Shown here: positions 43,576-52,839 of the stretch, one piece after another
Numbering within the stretch: the stretch's first letter is position 1
Layout: every line of letters begins with the position of its first letter
Made by a program: the position numbers and the translations under genes
DNA from: Micavibrio sp. UBA2638
GTDB lineage: Bacteria > Pseudomonadota > Alphaproteobacteria > Micavibrionales > Micavibrionaceae
Assembly (NCBI GenBank): GCA_002359735.1
Contig: DENS01000007.1
Coordinates: 49,973 to 113,972 of the forward strand
Direction of reading: 5' to 3'
Length of the DNA stretch: 64,000 nucleotides
Notes under the pieces: model-generated
What the model was told of the DNA's origin: nothing
Seen by the model: only the letters and a program-made list of their open reading frames with translations
The model's database searches: none

Positions 43576-43604
43576 TTGACGCAAACTTTTAAGATTGTTT
43601 TATG
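43576..43604 (+). promoter_or_regulatory. possible pagL promoter
   Basis: TTGACG (43576-43581), 17-base spacer, TTTATG (43599-43604), followed 50 bases later by the start codon. The -10 match is weak. Confidence 0.35.
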
Positions 43605-43654
43605 GTCAATCTCTGATCACCTTCCCCTTGTATTTTCTACAAAAGGAATAATCT

Positions 43655-44161
43655 GTGAAAAAGGTCTTCTTTGCGAGTGCTATTGCTGCAATTTTGTTGT
43701 CTGGCAGCGTTCCTGCGCGGGCCGATACACAAAGCTATCTGAGTTTGTCTGGCGGTGTTTATGATGTCCTGGATAAGAAAAGATCCGTTGATTTTCGCGC
43801 AGAATATCGTTCTGCCAAATCAATTGTTCTTGATAACTTGCACCCCTATGCAGGGCTGTCTATTTCGTCACATGGGTCGGCCTGGGTGGGCGGCGGTATG
43901 TTCTATGATTATCGTCTTAGCCCCAAATGGCTTTTGACACCGAGTTTTGGTATGGGAGTTTATGCCCATGGCAATGGCGATACTGATCTGGATTATCCAA
44001 TTCAATTCAGAACGCAGCTAGAGATTTCTTATGAGTTTGCGAATAAAAACCGGCTTGGCCTAGGTTTGTCACATATATCAAATGCTTCAATGGGTGATAC
44101 GAATCCTGGCGCGGAGGTCATTAGCCTTTATTGGCATATGCCTTTTGATACCATCTTTTAA
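43655..44161 (+). CDS. pagL: PagL-like lipid A 3-O-deacylase
   Basis: Outer-membrane beta-barrel enzyme that removes the 3-O acyl chain of lipid A. 168 residues. Signal peptide MKKVFFASAIAAILLSGSVPARA with cleavage after residue 23. Aromatic-girdled strands follow (YLSLSGGVYDV, SAWVGGGMFYDYRL, WLLTPSFGMGVYA). The catalytic triad lies in LSHISNASMGDTNPGAE: H140, S142 and E154, matching the family HxSN...E pattern. The start is GTG at 43655 with AAAGGA 7 bases upstream. It is on the plus strand between minus-strand nuoI and nuoJ, an unusual position. Confidence 0.85.
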   Translation: MKKVFFASAIAAILLSGSVPARADTQSYLSLSGGVYDVLDKKRSVDFRAEYRSAKSIVLDNLHPYAGLSISSHGSAWVGGGMFYDYRLSPKWLLTPSFGMGVYAHGNGDTDLDYPIQFRTQLEISYEFANKNRLGLGLSHISNASMGDTNPGAEVISLYWHMPFDTIF

Positions 44162-44216
44162 GATGTTCTTTAAAGCTCTGCCGGTGCTGGGGTGTCAATG
44201 CTATTGACCGCAGCTT

Positions 44217-44699
44217 TTACCGGTACGGGGCGTCAGCGGCCAAATTAGATGCAATCTGTGCTTCCCAGCGATCGCCATTGGCCAATAACTTGTCTTTATT
44301 ATAAAATAGTTCTTCGCGGGTTTCTGTTGCGAATTCAAAATTGGGGCCTTCTACAATGGCGTCAACAGGGCACGCTTCCTGACAAAGGCCGCAATAGATG
44401 CATTTTGTCATGTCTATATCATAACGGGTTGTTCGTCTGGAGCCATCTTCACGAGGTTCCGCCTCAATTGTAATGGCCAGGGCCGGGCAAATGGCCTCGC
44501 AAAGTTTACAGGCGATACAGCGTTCTTCACCATTCGGGTAACGGCGCAACGCATGTTCGCCGCGAAAGCGCGGCGATATAGGGCCCTTTTCATAGGGGTA
44601 GTTAATGGTGACGCGCGGCATGAAGAACATGTATTTAAGCGTCAATAGGAATCCTTTTGCAATTTCCACCAATAAAAAAGACCGTGCGTAGCTGTTCAT
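44217..44699 (-). CDS. nuoI: NADH-quinone oxidoreductase subunit I
   Basis: Peripheral-arm ferredoxin-like subunit carrying clusters N6a and N6b. 160 residues with the two motifs CIACKLCEAICP and CIYCGLCQEACP, each completed by a distal cysteine. The N-terminal amphipathic helix KGFLLTLKYMF and RFRGEHALRRYPNGEERC are conserved. It is the last gene of the G-H-I unit, convergent with pagL 55 bases away. Confidence 0.96.
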   Translation of the reverse strand: MNSYARSFLLVEIAKGFLLTLKYMFFMPRVTINYPYEKGPISPRFRGEHALRRYPNGEERCIACKLCEAICPALAITIEAEPREDGSRRTTRYDIDMTKCIYCGLCQEACPVDAIVEGPNFEFATETREELFYNKDKLLANGDRWEAQIASNLAADAPYR

Positions 44700-44715
44700 G
44701 TTTCTTATTAAACCT

Positions 44716-45420
44716 TTAGATTTGAGCCTTTAACGAGGGCCCTAGTGTTTTGTTAATTTGCTTGGCACATTCTTGCGCTCTTTTTGTAATCTGATCCTTG
44801 AGAAGTTTAGCATCTTCATTGTGAAGAGCATACTGGCTAAAGGATTTTTTCTCGCCCGCAAAATAGCATTTTTGTTGCACAAGTACAGCCCCTTTTTGTA
44901 CATCGACAATCTTCATCTGCATATCAATATCAACCCAGTATGTTGTTTTGTCTTTGTCGTTTGGTTTCAGGCTCCAGTCATCAATATTGTAATCAAGGAT
45001 GTATACCGCCTGTGGAGGGTGTGACTTAATCTTCGTAATATCCGCGGGCTTGTCCTTGCCTTTGTAAGAAATAGACAATGTTCCTTTATCAAGATTTAGG
45101 GATTGAATAACAATTGGGGCCGTAATTGATTCGGCAATTTCTGCGGCATGCGGGTAAGATTGAATGCGTTTTTCAGCCATTTTCTGTTCTTTTTCGCCGT
45201 TGGTGAAAGAGATAAAGCGGCTGGCCCTATCGCGCCAACTGAGCATGCTGTCGTTTATGGGCGCATCTTCCTGAATAATGAGCAATGCATTTGTTCCGGC
45301 CATACGATTTTTATGGGCCTGCGTAGTTGTGTGATTACCGGATGTAATAACACAGCCGGATAAAAGGGCCGCAAATACAATGCCATACAGCTGTATCAAT
45401 TGAGTTTTTTTATAAGGCAT
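44716..45420 (-). CDS. predicted lipoprotein of unknown function between nuoH and nuoI
   Basis: 234 residues. A lipobox FAALLSGC (C23) follows a short hydrophobic N-terminus, so it is a lipidated exported protein; +2 is Val, which does not signal inner-membrane retention. The mature part has an alpha/beta layout (SITAPIVIQSLNLDKGTL, AVYILDYNIDDWSL, YWVDIDMQMKIVDVQKGAVLVQQ) similar to many beta-sandwich envelope lipoproteins. No family recognised. Same strand as nuoH (38 bases) and nuoI (17 bases), so it should be cotranscribed with complex I genes, but no functional link is demonstrated. Confidence 0.7.
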   Translation of the reverse strand: MPYKKTQLIQLYGIVFAALLSGCVITSGNHTTTQAHKNRMAGTNALLIIQEDAPINDSMLSWRDRASRFISFTNGEKEQKMAEKRIQSYPHAAEIAESITAPIVIQSLNLDKGTLSISYKGKDKPADITKIKSHPPQAVYILDYNIDDWSLKPNDKDKTTYWVDIDMQMKIVDVQKGAVLVQQKCYFAGEKKSFSQYALHNEDAKLLKDQITKRAQECAKQINKTLGPSLKAQI

Positions 45421-45457
45421 GCGTCTTACCTCAATATTAGTGGGTTACAATCATACC

Positions 45458-46486
45458 TTACGGTAACGCATCAAATGTCAAAAGAGTTCCCGCAACCAAA
45501 ACAACCCAAAACAATGTTAAGGGTAAAAATATTTTCCAACCCAAACGCATTAACTGGTCATAACGATACCGTGGCAAAGTTGCGCGCGCCCAAAGGAAGA
45601 CAAATAATACTGCCGCGGTTTTTAACGCAAACCATACCAGGCCCGGAACCAGCGCGAGCACATCTGTTATCCCTGCGGGCAGCCACATGCTAAAGGGGGG
45701 CAACCATCCGCCGAGGAAAAGGGTTGTGGTGATAGCGCTCATAAGAATCATATTTGCGTATTCCCCAAGGAAGAATAAGGCGAATGTCATGGCGGAGTAT
45801 TCCACCATAAACCCGCCTGTAATCTCGGATTCGCCTTCCGGCAAGTCAAACGGTGCGCGGTTGGTTTCGGCCAAAATCGATACCAGGAATACTATGAACA
45901 TCGGAAATAGCAGGATTTGCATCCAGACAGGACGCGGGGTGGTAACAATTTCGGTCAGATTGAGTGTGCCAACACAAAGTAGTACACAGACGATAATGAG
46001 TCCCATTGAAACTTCATAGGACACCATTTGTGAAGCGCTGCGCAGCGCCCCTAAAAAGGCGTAGCGTGAATTGGACGCCCAGCCAGCCATAATGACGCCA
46101 TATACACCCATGGATGAAATGGCAAATAGATACAAAACCCCCACATTGATATTGGCCAGAACCCAGCCCTTATCAAAGGGAATAACAGCCCAAGCCACCA
46201 GCGAAAGGGCAAAGAGCAGCATAGGAGCCATTAAAAATACAGGTTTGTTCGCTTGTGAAGGAATGATGGTTTCTTTAGAAAATAATTTTAAACCGTCTGC
46301 AATGGGCTGCAATAAACCAAACGGGCCGACTGTCATAGGGCCTTGTCTGCGTTGCATGCCGCCGAGTACCTTACGTTCAGCATAAGTAAGATACGCAACA
46401 GATAGCAATACCCCCCCTACTATTAAGACAATGTATAGTAACGTGAAGGCCGTCCAAATACCGTATGTTTCCCAAAGTTCCATCAT
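45458..46486 (-). CDS. nuoH: NADH-quinone oxidoreductase subunit H
   Basis: Quinone-site membrane subunit, 342 residues, eight spans. The blocks AERKVLGGMQRRQGPMTVGPFGLLQPIADGLKL (in parts), WASNSRYAFLGALRSASQMVSYE, AETNRAPFDLPEGESE and the last WARATLPRYRYDQLMRLGWK are all intact, including the charged E-channel residues. Starts 2 bases after the pyrophosphohydrolase gene. Confidence 0.96.
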   Translation of the reverse strand: MMELWETYGIWTAFTLLYIVLIVGGVLLSVAYLTYAERKVLGGMQRRQGPMTVGPFGLLQPIADGLKLFSKETIIPSQANKPVFLMAPMLLFALSLVAWAVIPFDKGWVLANINVGVLYLFAISSMGVYGVIMAGWASNSRYAFLGALRSASQMVSYEVSMGLIIVCVLLCVGTLNLTEIVTTPRPVWMQILLFPMFIVFLVSILAETNRAPFDLPEGESEITGGFMVEYSAMTFALFFLGEYANMILMSAITTTLFLGGWLPPFSMWLPAGITDVLALVPGLVWFALKTAAVLFVFLWARATLPRYRYDQLMRLGWKIFLPLTLFWVVLVAGTLLTFDALP

Positions 46487-46488
46487 TG

Positions 46489-46899
46489 TTATGCTGCCTT
46501 GATTGTTTTACCGTTCTTAATAAATTGAACAAGATCAGGTTTGAAATAGTTCGGCCCCTTCAGTACTTTTCCATCGCTTTCACGGCGAATGGGCTTTCCG
46601 TCTTCGCCCAGCTTGCTCATGTTAGAGGCGTGCACTTCGGCAAAGGCGATGTCTTTTTCATTATGCAGGCCAAATGAAAGGAAGGCGCCGTCCAAGACAT
46701 ATTGCAAATCAATCAGCGCGTCCAATGTCTCAACAATGTCCTGGTCGGCCAATGCCTGTTTCAGTTCGTCCAGTTCTTCCTGAAGCAGGTTGATGCGGAG
46801 TGCATTTGTTTTTTCATCTTCAATATGCGGCGCCGGTTTGACCGGAAGCCCGTAAGTTTCGTGAAACTCTTTTACTTGTTCAATCGTTGTTTTGGTCAT
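46489..46899 (-). CDS. MazG-like / PRA-PH-fold nucleotide pyrophosphohydrolase
   Basis: 136 residues of the all-alpha NTP pyrophosphohydrolase superfamily (HisE/MazG-like), related to phage-type small MazG proteins. The metal site is LLQEELDELKQAL (ExxE) followed by ETLDALIDLQYVLDGA (ExxD). The C-terminal half HASNMSKLGEDGKPIRR and GPNYFKPDL is typical of this subgroup. Likely substrate is a non-canonical or deoxy-NTP; unproven. The ATG overlaps the nuoG stop by one base (TAATG) and the gene ends 2 bases before nuoH, so it is embedded in the nuo message by translational coupling. An upstream in-frame start inside nuoG was rejected. Confidence 0.88.
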   Translation of the reverse strand: MTKTTIEQVKEFHETYGLPVKPAPHIEDEKTNALRINLLQEELDELKQALADQDIVETLDALIDLQYVLDGAFLSFGLHNEKDIAFAEVHASNMSKLGEDGKPIRRESDGKVLKGPNYFKPDLVQFIKNGKTIKAA

Positions 46900-48971
46900 T
46901 ATTCTGCGGCCTCTACTATTTTGGGGGCGGATGTATTTGCGGCAAAGGCGCCCGTGCATTCCTGCATGGTTTTGGATGCGCGCGCGATAGGGTTTGTCAG
47001 GTAATATTGTTTAACCGGAGAAACAAATGCATCTTTGCTGAGCTTACCTTTTTCACCAAAAGTCCCCCATTTTTCACCGTTCAGCACATCTGTTTCGGCA
47101 AATGTTTTCCATGTCGTCTGAATATGTTTTCGTAATTCCGCGCCCGTGTTGTAGGGGAGCGTTTTGCCCAATGCTTCTGATAGTGCGCGAATGATTTTCC
47201 AGTCTTCTTTGGCCTCTCCGGGTGGAAATATGGCTTGATGGGTCATTTGCACGCGACCTTCCGTGTTCACATAGGTCGCTGTTTTTTCGGTATATGCCGC
47301 CCCGGGTAATATAACATCGGCTCTGGCCGCGGCATGATCACCATGATGCCCCTGATAAATAACAAAGGTTTTCCAGCCAATGCTGCTTCTGGCGTCAAAT
47401 TCATCGGCGTTAAGCAAGAATAGCGCCTTGGTGCTCCCGTCTTTGGTGCCGGCGATGATGTCTTCAAAGCCTTTGCCGCCAGCCTGTGGCAGAAAGCCTA
47501 TATCAAGCGCCCCTACTCTGGAGGCGGCGTGATGAAGAATGTTAAAACCGTTCCAGTCATCCCTGATTAGGCCGAGCTTGTCAGCCGAATCACACAAAAC
47601 CTTATGGAGCGCTTCCCCGTCCTCCCGTTGGAAGGCCCCTGCGCCAACAATCATAAGGGGCTTTTCTGCCTTTAATTTTCCGGCATGGGCTTTAACAAAT
47701 TTTTCCAGATCCTGCGGAGTCGCCCCAGCATATTCGTATGGATAAGTTAGCTCCGCTTTTGGTCCGATCACGGTTATTTTTACGCGGCGTTCCAGCCAGG
47801 CCTTGCGAATACGTGCATTGATCATGGTGGCTTCGGTACGCGGATTTGTGCCAACCAGAATAATGTGATCCGCCTCTTCAATTCCGGCTATACCTGAATT
47901 AAAGATATAACCTGCACGGTTTGTCGGATCAAATTTAGCCCCGTCCGTGCGGCAATCCATATTGGGGGATCCTAACGATTCGAGCAGGTCTTTCAATGCG
48001 ACCATGGATTCGACATCGGCAAGGTCACCCGCCAATGCGGCAATATGTTCGCCTTTTATAGTTTTTAGTTTAGCCGCAATAACGCCGAGCGCTTCGGCCC
48101 AACTGACTTCTTTGAGTTTTCCGCTGTCTGCGTCCCGGATATAGGGGCGATCCAGCCGCGCACGTTTTAAACCGTCATAGGCAAAACGTGTTTTGTCAGA
48201 TATCCATTCCTCATTCACATCTTCATTTAGGCGCGGCAGAATGCGCATAACTTCATTGCCGCGGGAATCGACGCGAATATTGGAGCCAACGGCGTCATGT
48301 ACATCAATGCTTTCTGTCTTTTTGAGTTCCCAGCTGCGGGCTTTAAAGGCGTATGGCTTGGATGTAAGTGCGCCAACCGGGCAGATGTCGATTAAGTTAC
48401 CGGAAAGTTCCGTATCAACGATTTTATCAATAAATGTACCGATTTCCGCATCTTCACCGCGGTGGAATTGGCCTAGCGTTGGCGTTCCCGCAATTTCTTC
48501 AGAGAAGCGAACGCAGCGCGTACAGTTAATACAGCGCGTCATCGTCGTTTCAATCAAAGGGCCCAGCTCTTTGTCTTTAACGGCGCGTTTGTTTTCATGG
48601 AAGCGCGAGCGGTCCATACCATAGGCAACTGCCTGATCCTGAAGATCGCATTCCCCGCCCTGATCACAGATAGGGCAATCAAGCGGGTGATTGATCAGCA
48701 ACATTTCCATCACGCCCTTACGGGCTTTTTGCACCATCGGAGAATCGGTCTTCACGACCATTCCTTCACCACATGCCATGGCGCAAGAAGCCACAGGCTT
48801 TGGCGGACCGCCTTCAACCTCTACCAGGCACATACGGCAATTTGCCGGTACGGACAGTTTGTCATGATAGCAAAAGCGCGGAATTTCAACGCCGAGCATT
48901 TCGGCGGCTTGTATAAGTGAGGTGCCTTGTTCGACCTCTATTTCCATTCCATTTATCGTAAGTTTCGGCAT
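46899..48971 (-). CDS. nuoG: NADH-quinone oxidoreductase subunit G
   Basis: Large iron-sulfur subunit of the peripheral arm. 690 residues from MPKLTINGMEIEVEQG at 48971 (an ATG 25 codons earlier was rejected, as it would run into purL's 5' side). The 2Fe-2S ligands are in FCYHD, CRMCLVEV and SC; the His-Cys cluster is HPLDCPICDQGGECDLQ; and 4Fe-4S ligands are CINCTRCVRF and CPVGAL. The molybdopterin-like C-terminal domain is present (degenerate, no cofactor). First gene of the G-H-I unit. Confidence 0.95.
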   Translation of the reverse strand: MPKLTINGMEIEVEQGTSLIQAAEMLGVEIPRFCYHDKLSVPANCRMCLVEVEGGPPKPVASCAMACGEGMVVKTDSPMVQKARKGVMEMLLINHPLDCPICDQGGECDLQDQAVAYGMDRSRFHENKRAVKDKELGPLIETTMTRCINCTRCVRFSEEIAGTPTLGQFHRGEDAEIGTFIDKIVDTELSGNLIDICPVGALTSKPYAFKARSWELKKTESIDVHDAVGSNIRVDSRGNEVMRILPRLNEDVNEEWISDKTRFAYDGLKRARLDRPYIRDADSGKLKEVSWAEALGVIAAKLKTIKGEHIAALAGDLADVESMVALKDLLESLGSPNMDCRTDGAKFDPTNRAGYIFNSGIAGIEEADHIILVGTNPRTEATMINARIRKAWLERRVKITVIGPKAELTYPYEYAGATPQDLEKFVKAHAGKLKAEKPLMIVGAGAFQREDGEALHKVLCDSADKLGLIRDDWNGFNILHHAASRVGALDIGFLPQAGGKGFEDIIAGTKDGSTKALFLLNADEFDARSSIGWKTFVIYQGHHGDHAAARADVILPGAAYTEKTATYVNTEGRVQMTHQAIFPPGEAKEDWKIIRALSEALGKTLPYNTGAELRKHIQTTWKTFAETDVLNGEKWGTFGEKGKLSKDAFVSPVKQYYLTNPIARASKTMQECTGAFAANTSAPKIVEAAE

Positions 48972-49033
48972 GTGAGAAATATCTGTAATAAGAGTATTGA
49001 GTTTATCGTTGGTTTCCTGTTTAATCCGCTCAA

Positions 49034-49061
49034 AGCATAAGATCAACAGTTAATTGAACAA
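49034..49061 (-). promoter_or_regulatory. possible nuoG promoter
   Basis: On the minus strand TTGTTC (49056-49061), 16-base spacer, TATGCT (49034-49039), in the 99-base divergent gap between nuoG and purL. Confidence 0.35.
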
Positions 49062-49070
49062 AATAAATAT

Positions 49071-51992
49071 ATGGCTTTCCGCATTGAAATACTAGCCCAA
49101 AACGAAGACATTTCTTTTAAGGATGGGCGCTCCATTGAAATCGAACATATTTTAAGGGGACAAGGCATATCGGCCGATGTACGAATTGTGGATGTGTACA
49201 CCAGCGAGAATGATGCTGTGAAGGCCTCGTTTTTTACTGATAGTGTGGCAAACCCCGTTACACAGAATATCAATGCCCGGTTGGATGACTTTGACTGGGC
49301 TCTTGAAATAGGGTTTTTACCCGGTGTGACGGATAATGTGGGCCATACTGCGTCAGAACTATTGGCGCTGGGCGGTGCAACCAATGATAATGAATGTTAT
49401 ACATCCCGCCTTTATTTAATAAAAGGCGATATGAAGCGCGCAGATGTGGAAAATTTGGCGGCATCGCTTTCAAATACATTGATTCAAAGAAATGTCATTA
49501 AAAGTTATGACGAATTTAAAGCGCAAGGCGGCATGGGCGCAGTAATTCCGAAGGTGCAGCTTGATAACCAAAACGCAGGGGCTGATGAGGTTGATCTGGA
49601 TATCCCGGATGCAATGCTTGAAAAGCTGGGGAAAGAAGGGATTGCCAACGCTGATGGAACGCGCCGCGGGCCGTTGGGCTTGTCTTTATTATATCTAAAG
49701 GCCATTCAGGCTTATTTTAAAAAAGAGGGGCGTAAACCAACCGATATTGAAATTGAAACGTTAGCGCAGACTTGGTCGGAACATTGCAAGCACACGATAT
49801 TTGCCTCCCCGATTGATGAGGTTAAAGACGGCCTTTACAAACATTATATCAAGCGCGCAACAATGGAAATTCGTGAAGAACGTGGTGATGACGATATTTG
49901 CGTTTCGGTTTTTTCTGATAATGCAGGCGGTATTATTTTTGATGATAATTATCTGATTACAGATAAGGTGGAGACGCATAACTCCCCGTCTGCGCTGGAT
50001 CCGTTTGGTGGTGCCATTACAGGAATCGTTGGCGTAAACCGCGACTGTCTGGGCTTTGGTCAGGGGGCAAAGCCGGTTATTAACCGCTATGGGTATTGCC
50101 TTGCCGACCCGCGTAAGGCGTTCCGCTATTTCCGTGATGCCAAAGCAACCATGCCCATTCTCCAGCCTGATACCATTATGAAAGGTGTTGTTGCGGGCGT
50201 TGAAGCTGGTGGGAATCAATCTGGTATCCCTACTCCGCAAGGTTTTACCGTTTTTGATGATCGTTATGTTGGTAAGCCCCTGGTCTTTGTCGGGACGATC
50301 GGTTTAATACCGCGCGAAATTAACGGCAAACCCGGACATGTGAAAAAAGCCAATCCCGGCGATAAAATTGTGATGCTTGGCGGGCGCGTTGGACGTGATG
50401 GCATCCATGGGGCCACGTTCTCTTCCGTTGCACTGGATGAAGGGTCTCCGGCAACTGCTGTGCAGATTGGTGATCCGATTACCCAAAAGAAATTTTCTGA
50501 TGCGATCGTAAAAGAGGTTCGCGATATGGGGCTTTATAGCGCCATCACCGATAACGGTGCGGGCGGCCTGTCCTCTTCTGTAGGGGAAATGGCGGAACAA
50601 TCAGGGGGATTTTGTCTGGATCTGGACCTGGTGCCGTTGAAATATCCGGGGATGTCGCCATGGGAAATCTGGATTTCCGAGTCACAAGAACGCATGACAT
50701 TGGCTGTACCGCCTGAAAACACTGATAAGCTGATTGCATTTTTCGCCAAGCGCGGTTGCGAGGCTACGGTGATTGGTGAATATACCGATTCTGGCCGCGC
50801 GCAAATAAATTGGCATGGTGAAACCATTATGGATATGGACATGGATTTCCTGCATGACGGGCTTCCCGAAACGCCATTGGTCACCAGTTTTACCCGCGGT
50901 GGTGAGCAAGAGCCGGAATTTCCTGAGCCGGCAGATTACAGCGCTTTGCTGTGTAATATGCTGGAGCGTTTGAATATATGTTCAAAAGAATTTATTGGCA
51001 CCCAGTATGATCACAACGTTCAAGGAAGCGCCGTTTTAGGGCCATTTCAGGGGAAAGGACGCGTGATGGGGGATGCCTCTATTACGCGGCCGGTTTTTGA
51101 TTCGCTCAAAGGGGTTGTTTTGTCACAGGGGCTGTTTCCCCGTTATAGTGATATTGATACGGGTTCTATGGCGCGAAGCGGGCTTGATATGGCTGTCCGT
51201 AGTGCGGTCGCGGCCGGTGCCGATTTTTTCCAGTTGGCTCTATTGGATAATATTTGCTGGTGCAGTTCGGATGAGCCGGAGCGCCTGGGCCAACTTAAAC
51301 GCGCGGTGGAGGGAATCTATAATTTGGCGCGTGACTATGGCACCCCTTTTATTTCCGGCAAAGATTCCATGTTTAATGATTTTAAAGGCTATGATGAAAA
51401 TGGGGAACCAGTAAAAATATCGGCTCCCCCTACTCTGCTTACATCGTCAATTGGTGTTATCCCTGATGTCATGGAAAGCATTTCGCTGGCCCCAAAAGCT
51501 GTGGGTGATGTGGTATATGTGTTGGGGGCGACGCATGATGAATGCGGCGGCTCGGAATATTATGACTTGCTGGGGTATACGGGTAATAATGTTCCGGATG
51601 TTGATGCGGAAAAAGCCCGGTTACTATACAAATGTTATACGAAGGCGGCGCGCAAGCGCGTGATAGCATCGGCTATACCTGTTGGTTACGGCGGCTTGGG
51701 AGCTGCGCTGGCAAAAATGGCGATTGCCGGTCAAATGGGGATGGATATTAACCTTGCGGATGTGGCAGGGGATCTGCGCCTTGATAAGCTGTTATTTTCT
51801 GAAACAACCGGCCGCATAATCGTGACGGTTTCGCCGCCCAGAGTGAAGGCGTTTGAAAAATTATTCAACCGGGTATATTGCAAGCGCATTGGGCATATTG
51901 CCTATACGGAAAAACTAAATATAAACAATGTTCTAAAGGTTGATATTGCTGCACTGGATGAACATTATAAGAAACCTTTAAAGGATTACTAA
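49071..51992 (+). CDS. purL: phosphoribosylformylglycinamidine synthase, PurS-PurL-type long form
   Basis: Step 4 of purine synthesis (FGAR to FGAM). 973 residues, against ~740 for the alphaproteobacterial PurL. The first ~160 residues (beginning MAFRIEILAQNEDISFKDG) form a PurS-like region, which in other members of the class is a separate ~80-residue protein. Then come the linker with TWSEHCKHTIF (PurL hallmark), the ATP sites THNSPSALDPFGGAITGIVG, GGRVGRDGIHGATFSS, TDNGAGGLSSSVGEMAEQ and ISGKDSMFND. No glutaminase domain; purQ follows 4 bases on. This long PurL + PurQ set resembles that of sulfate-reducing and related deltaproteobacteria. The start lacks a strong ribosome site. Confidence 0.92.
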   Translation: MAFRIEILAQNEDISFKDGRSIEIEHILRGQGISADVRIVDVYTSENDAVKASFFTDSVANPVTQNINARLDDFDWALEIGFLPGVTDNVGHTASELLALGGATNDNECYTSRLYLIKGDMKRADVENLAASLSNTLIQRNVIKSYDEFKAQGGMGAVIPKVQLDNQNAGADEVDLDIPDAMLEKLGKEGIANADGTRRGPLGLSLLYLKAIQAYFKKEGRKPTDIEIETLAQTWSEHCKHTIFASPIDEVKDGLYKHYIKRATMEIREERGDDDICVSVFSDNAGGIIFDDNYLITDKVETHNSPSALDPFGGAITGIVGVNRDCLGFGQGAKPVINRYGYCLADPRKAFRYFRDAKATMPILQPDTIMKGVVAGVEAGGNQSGIPTPQGFTVFDDRYVGKPLVFVGTIGLIPREINGKPGHVKKANPGDKIVMLGGRVGRDGIHGATFSSVALDEGSPATAVQIGDPITQKKFSDAIVKEVRDMGLYSAITDNGAGGLSSSVGEMAEQSGGFCLDLDLVPLKYPGMSPWEIWISESQERMTLAVPPENTDKLIAFFAKRGCEATVIGEYTDSGRAQINWHGETIMDMDMDFLHDGLPETPLVTSFTRGGEQEPEFPEPADYSALLCNMLERLNICSKEFIGTQYDHNVQGSAVLGPFQGKGRVMGDASITRPVFDSLKGVVLSQGLFPRYSDIDTGSMARSGLDMAVRSAVAAGADFFQLALLDNICWCSSDEPERLGQLKRAVEGIYNLARDYGTPFISGKDSMFNDFKGYDENGEPVKISAPPTLLTSSIGVIPDVMESISLAPKAVGDVVYVLGATHDECGGSEYYDLLGYTGNNVPDVDAEKARLLYKCYTKAARKRVIASAIPVGYGGLGAALAKMAIAGQMGMDINLADVAGDLRLDKLLFSETTGRIIVTVSPPRVKAFEKLFNRVYCKRIGHIAYTEKLNINNVLKVDIAALDEHYKKPLKDY

Positions 51993-51996
51993 AGTC

Positions 51997-52800
51997 ATGA
52001 GTGCCAGAGTGTTGGTCATTGCCGGTTACGGATTAAATTGCGAGGAAGAAACGCTGCATGCTTTTAAATATTGTGGCTTGCAAGGCGATATCAGGCATAT
52101 CAATGATGTGATCGAGGCCCCGCAATTATTGAATGAGTATAATATCCTTGCCATCCCCGGTGGGTTTTCTTATGGCGATGATACCGGATCGGGCAATGCC
52201 TTTGCTCAAAAGATAAAACTTGCGCTTTGGCAGCCGCTTACTGAATTTGTTGCACGTGATACTTTAACTATTGGTATCTGTAATGGGTGCCAGATTTTAT
52301 CAAATTTAGGTTTGGTGCCAGCTTTTGACCGTCAGTATGGCCAGCGCGTCATTGCCGTAACCCATAATATAAATGCACGTTATCAATGCCGCTGGGTTGA
52401 TTTAAAAGTAGATAGTGCTTCGCCCTGGTTGGTTGGGGTTGAATCCATGCATATACCGGTGGCTCATGGTGAGGGGCGTTTTATAATGGATGCGGGTGTC
52501 CACAGCCTTCTTCGTGATAATGGGCAAATTGCCGCCAGATATTGCAAGGGCAATGGAAACCCGGCGAATGGTGAATTCCCCTATAATCCAAACGGTGCCA
52601 TGGATGACATTGCGGCCATTACCGATCAAACCGGTAAGGTCTTGGCCATTATGCCGCATCCCGAACGCGGTATGTTTACCTGGCAGCGTGATGACTTTGA
52701 TGTGTTGAAAGACACAGCCCAGCGCGAAGGCACAGATCTGCCAGAGAATGCCGATGGCATCCGTGTTTTCCAAAATGCGGCAGCGTATTTTCAAGAGTAA
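51997..52800 (+). CDS. purQ: phosphoribosylformylglycinamidine synthase glutaminase subunit
   Basis: Class I glutamine amidotransferase supplying ammonia to PurL. 267 residues. The nucleophile is in GICNGCQIL, with IPGGFSYGDDTGSG upstream and the His/Glu pair in MPHPERGMF. It is longer (267) than the usual ~225-residue PurQ partner of short PurL, fitting the long-PurL pairing. It starts 4 bases after purL and is on the plus strand inside the minus-strand nuo cluster. Confidence 0.94.
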   Translation: MSARVLVIAGYGLNCEEETLHAFKYCGLQGDIRHINDVIEAPQLLNEYNILAIPGGFSYGDDTGSGNAFAQKIKLALWQPLTEFVARDTLTIGICNGCQILSNLGLVPAFDRQYGQRVIAVTHNINARYQCRWVDLKVDSASPWLVGVESMHIPVAHGEGRFIMDAGVHSLLRDNGQIAARYCKGNGNPANGEFPYNPNGAMDDIAAITDQTGKVLAIMPHPERGMFTWQRDDFDVLKDTAQREGTDLPENADGIRVFQNAAAYFQE

Positions 52801-52839
52801 TTAAAGAAATTTGCTTAATTTTCTTTTTTGTCGTAATAA

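Noticed and set aside
44161..44217. Terminator between pagL and nuoI
   Set aside because: GGTGTCAAT/ATTGACC forms an imperfect stem with no T-run directly after; not convincing.
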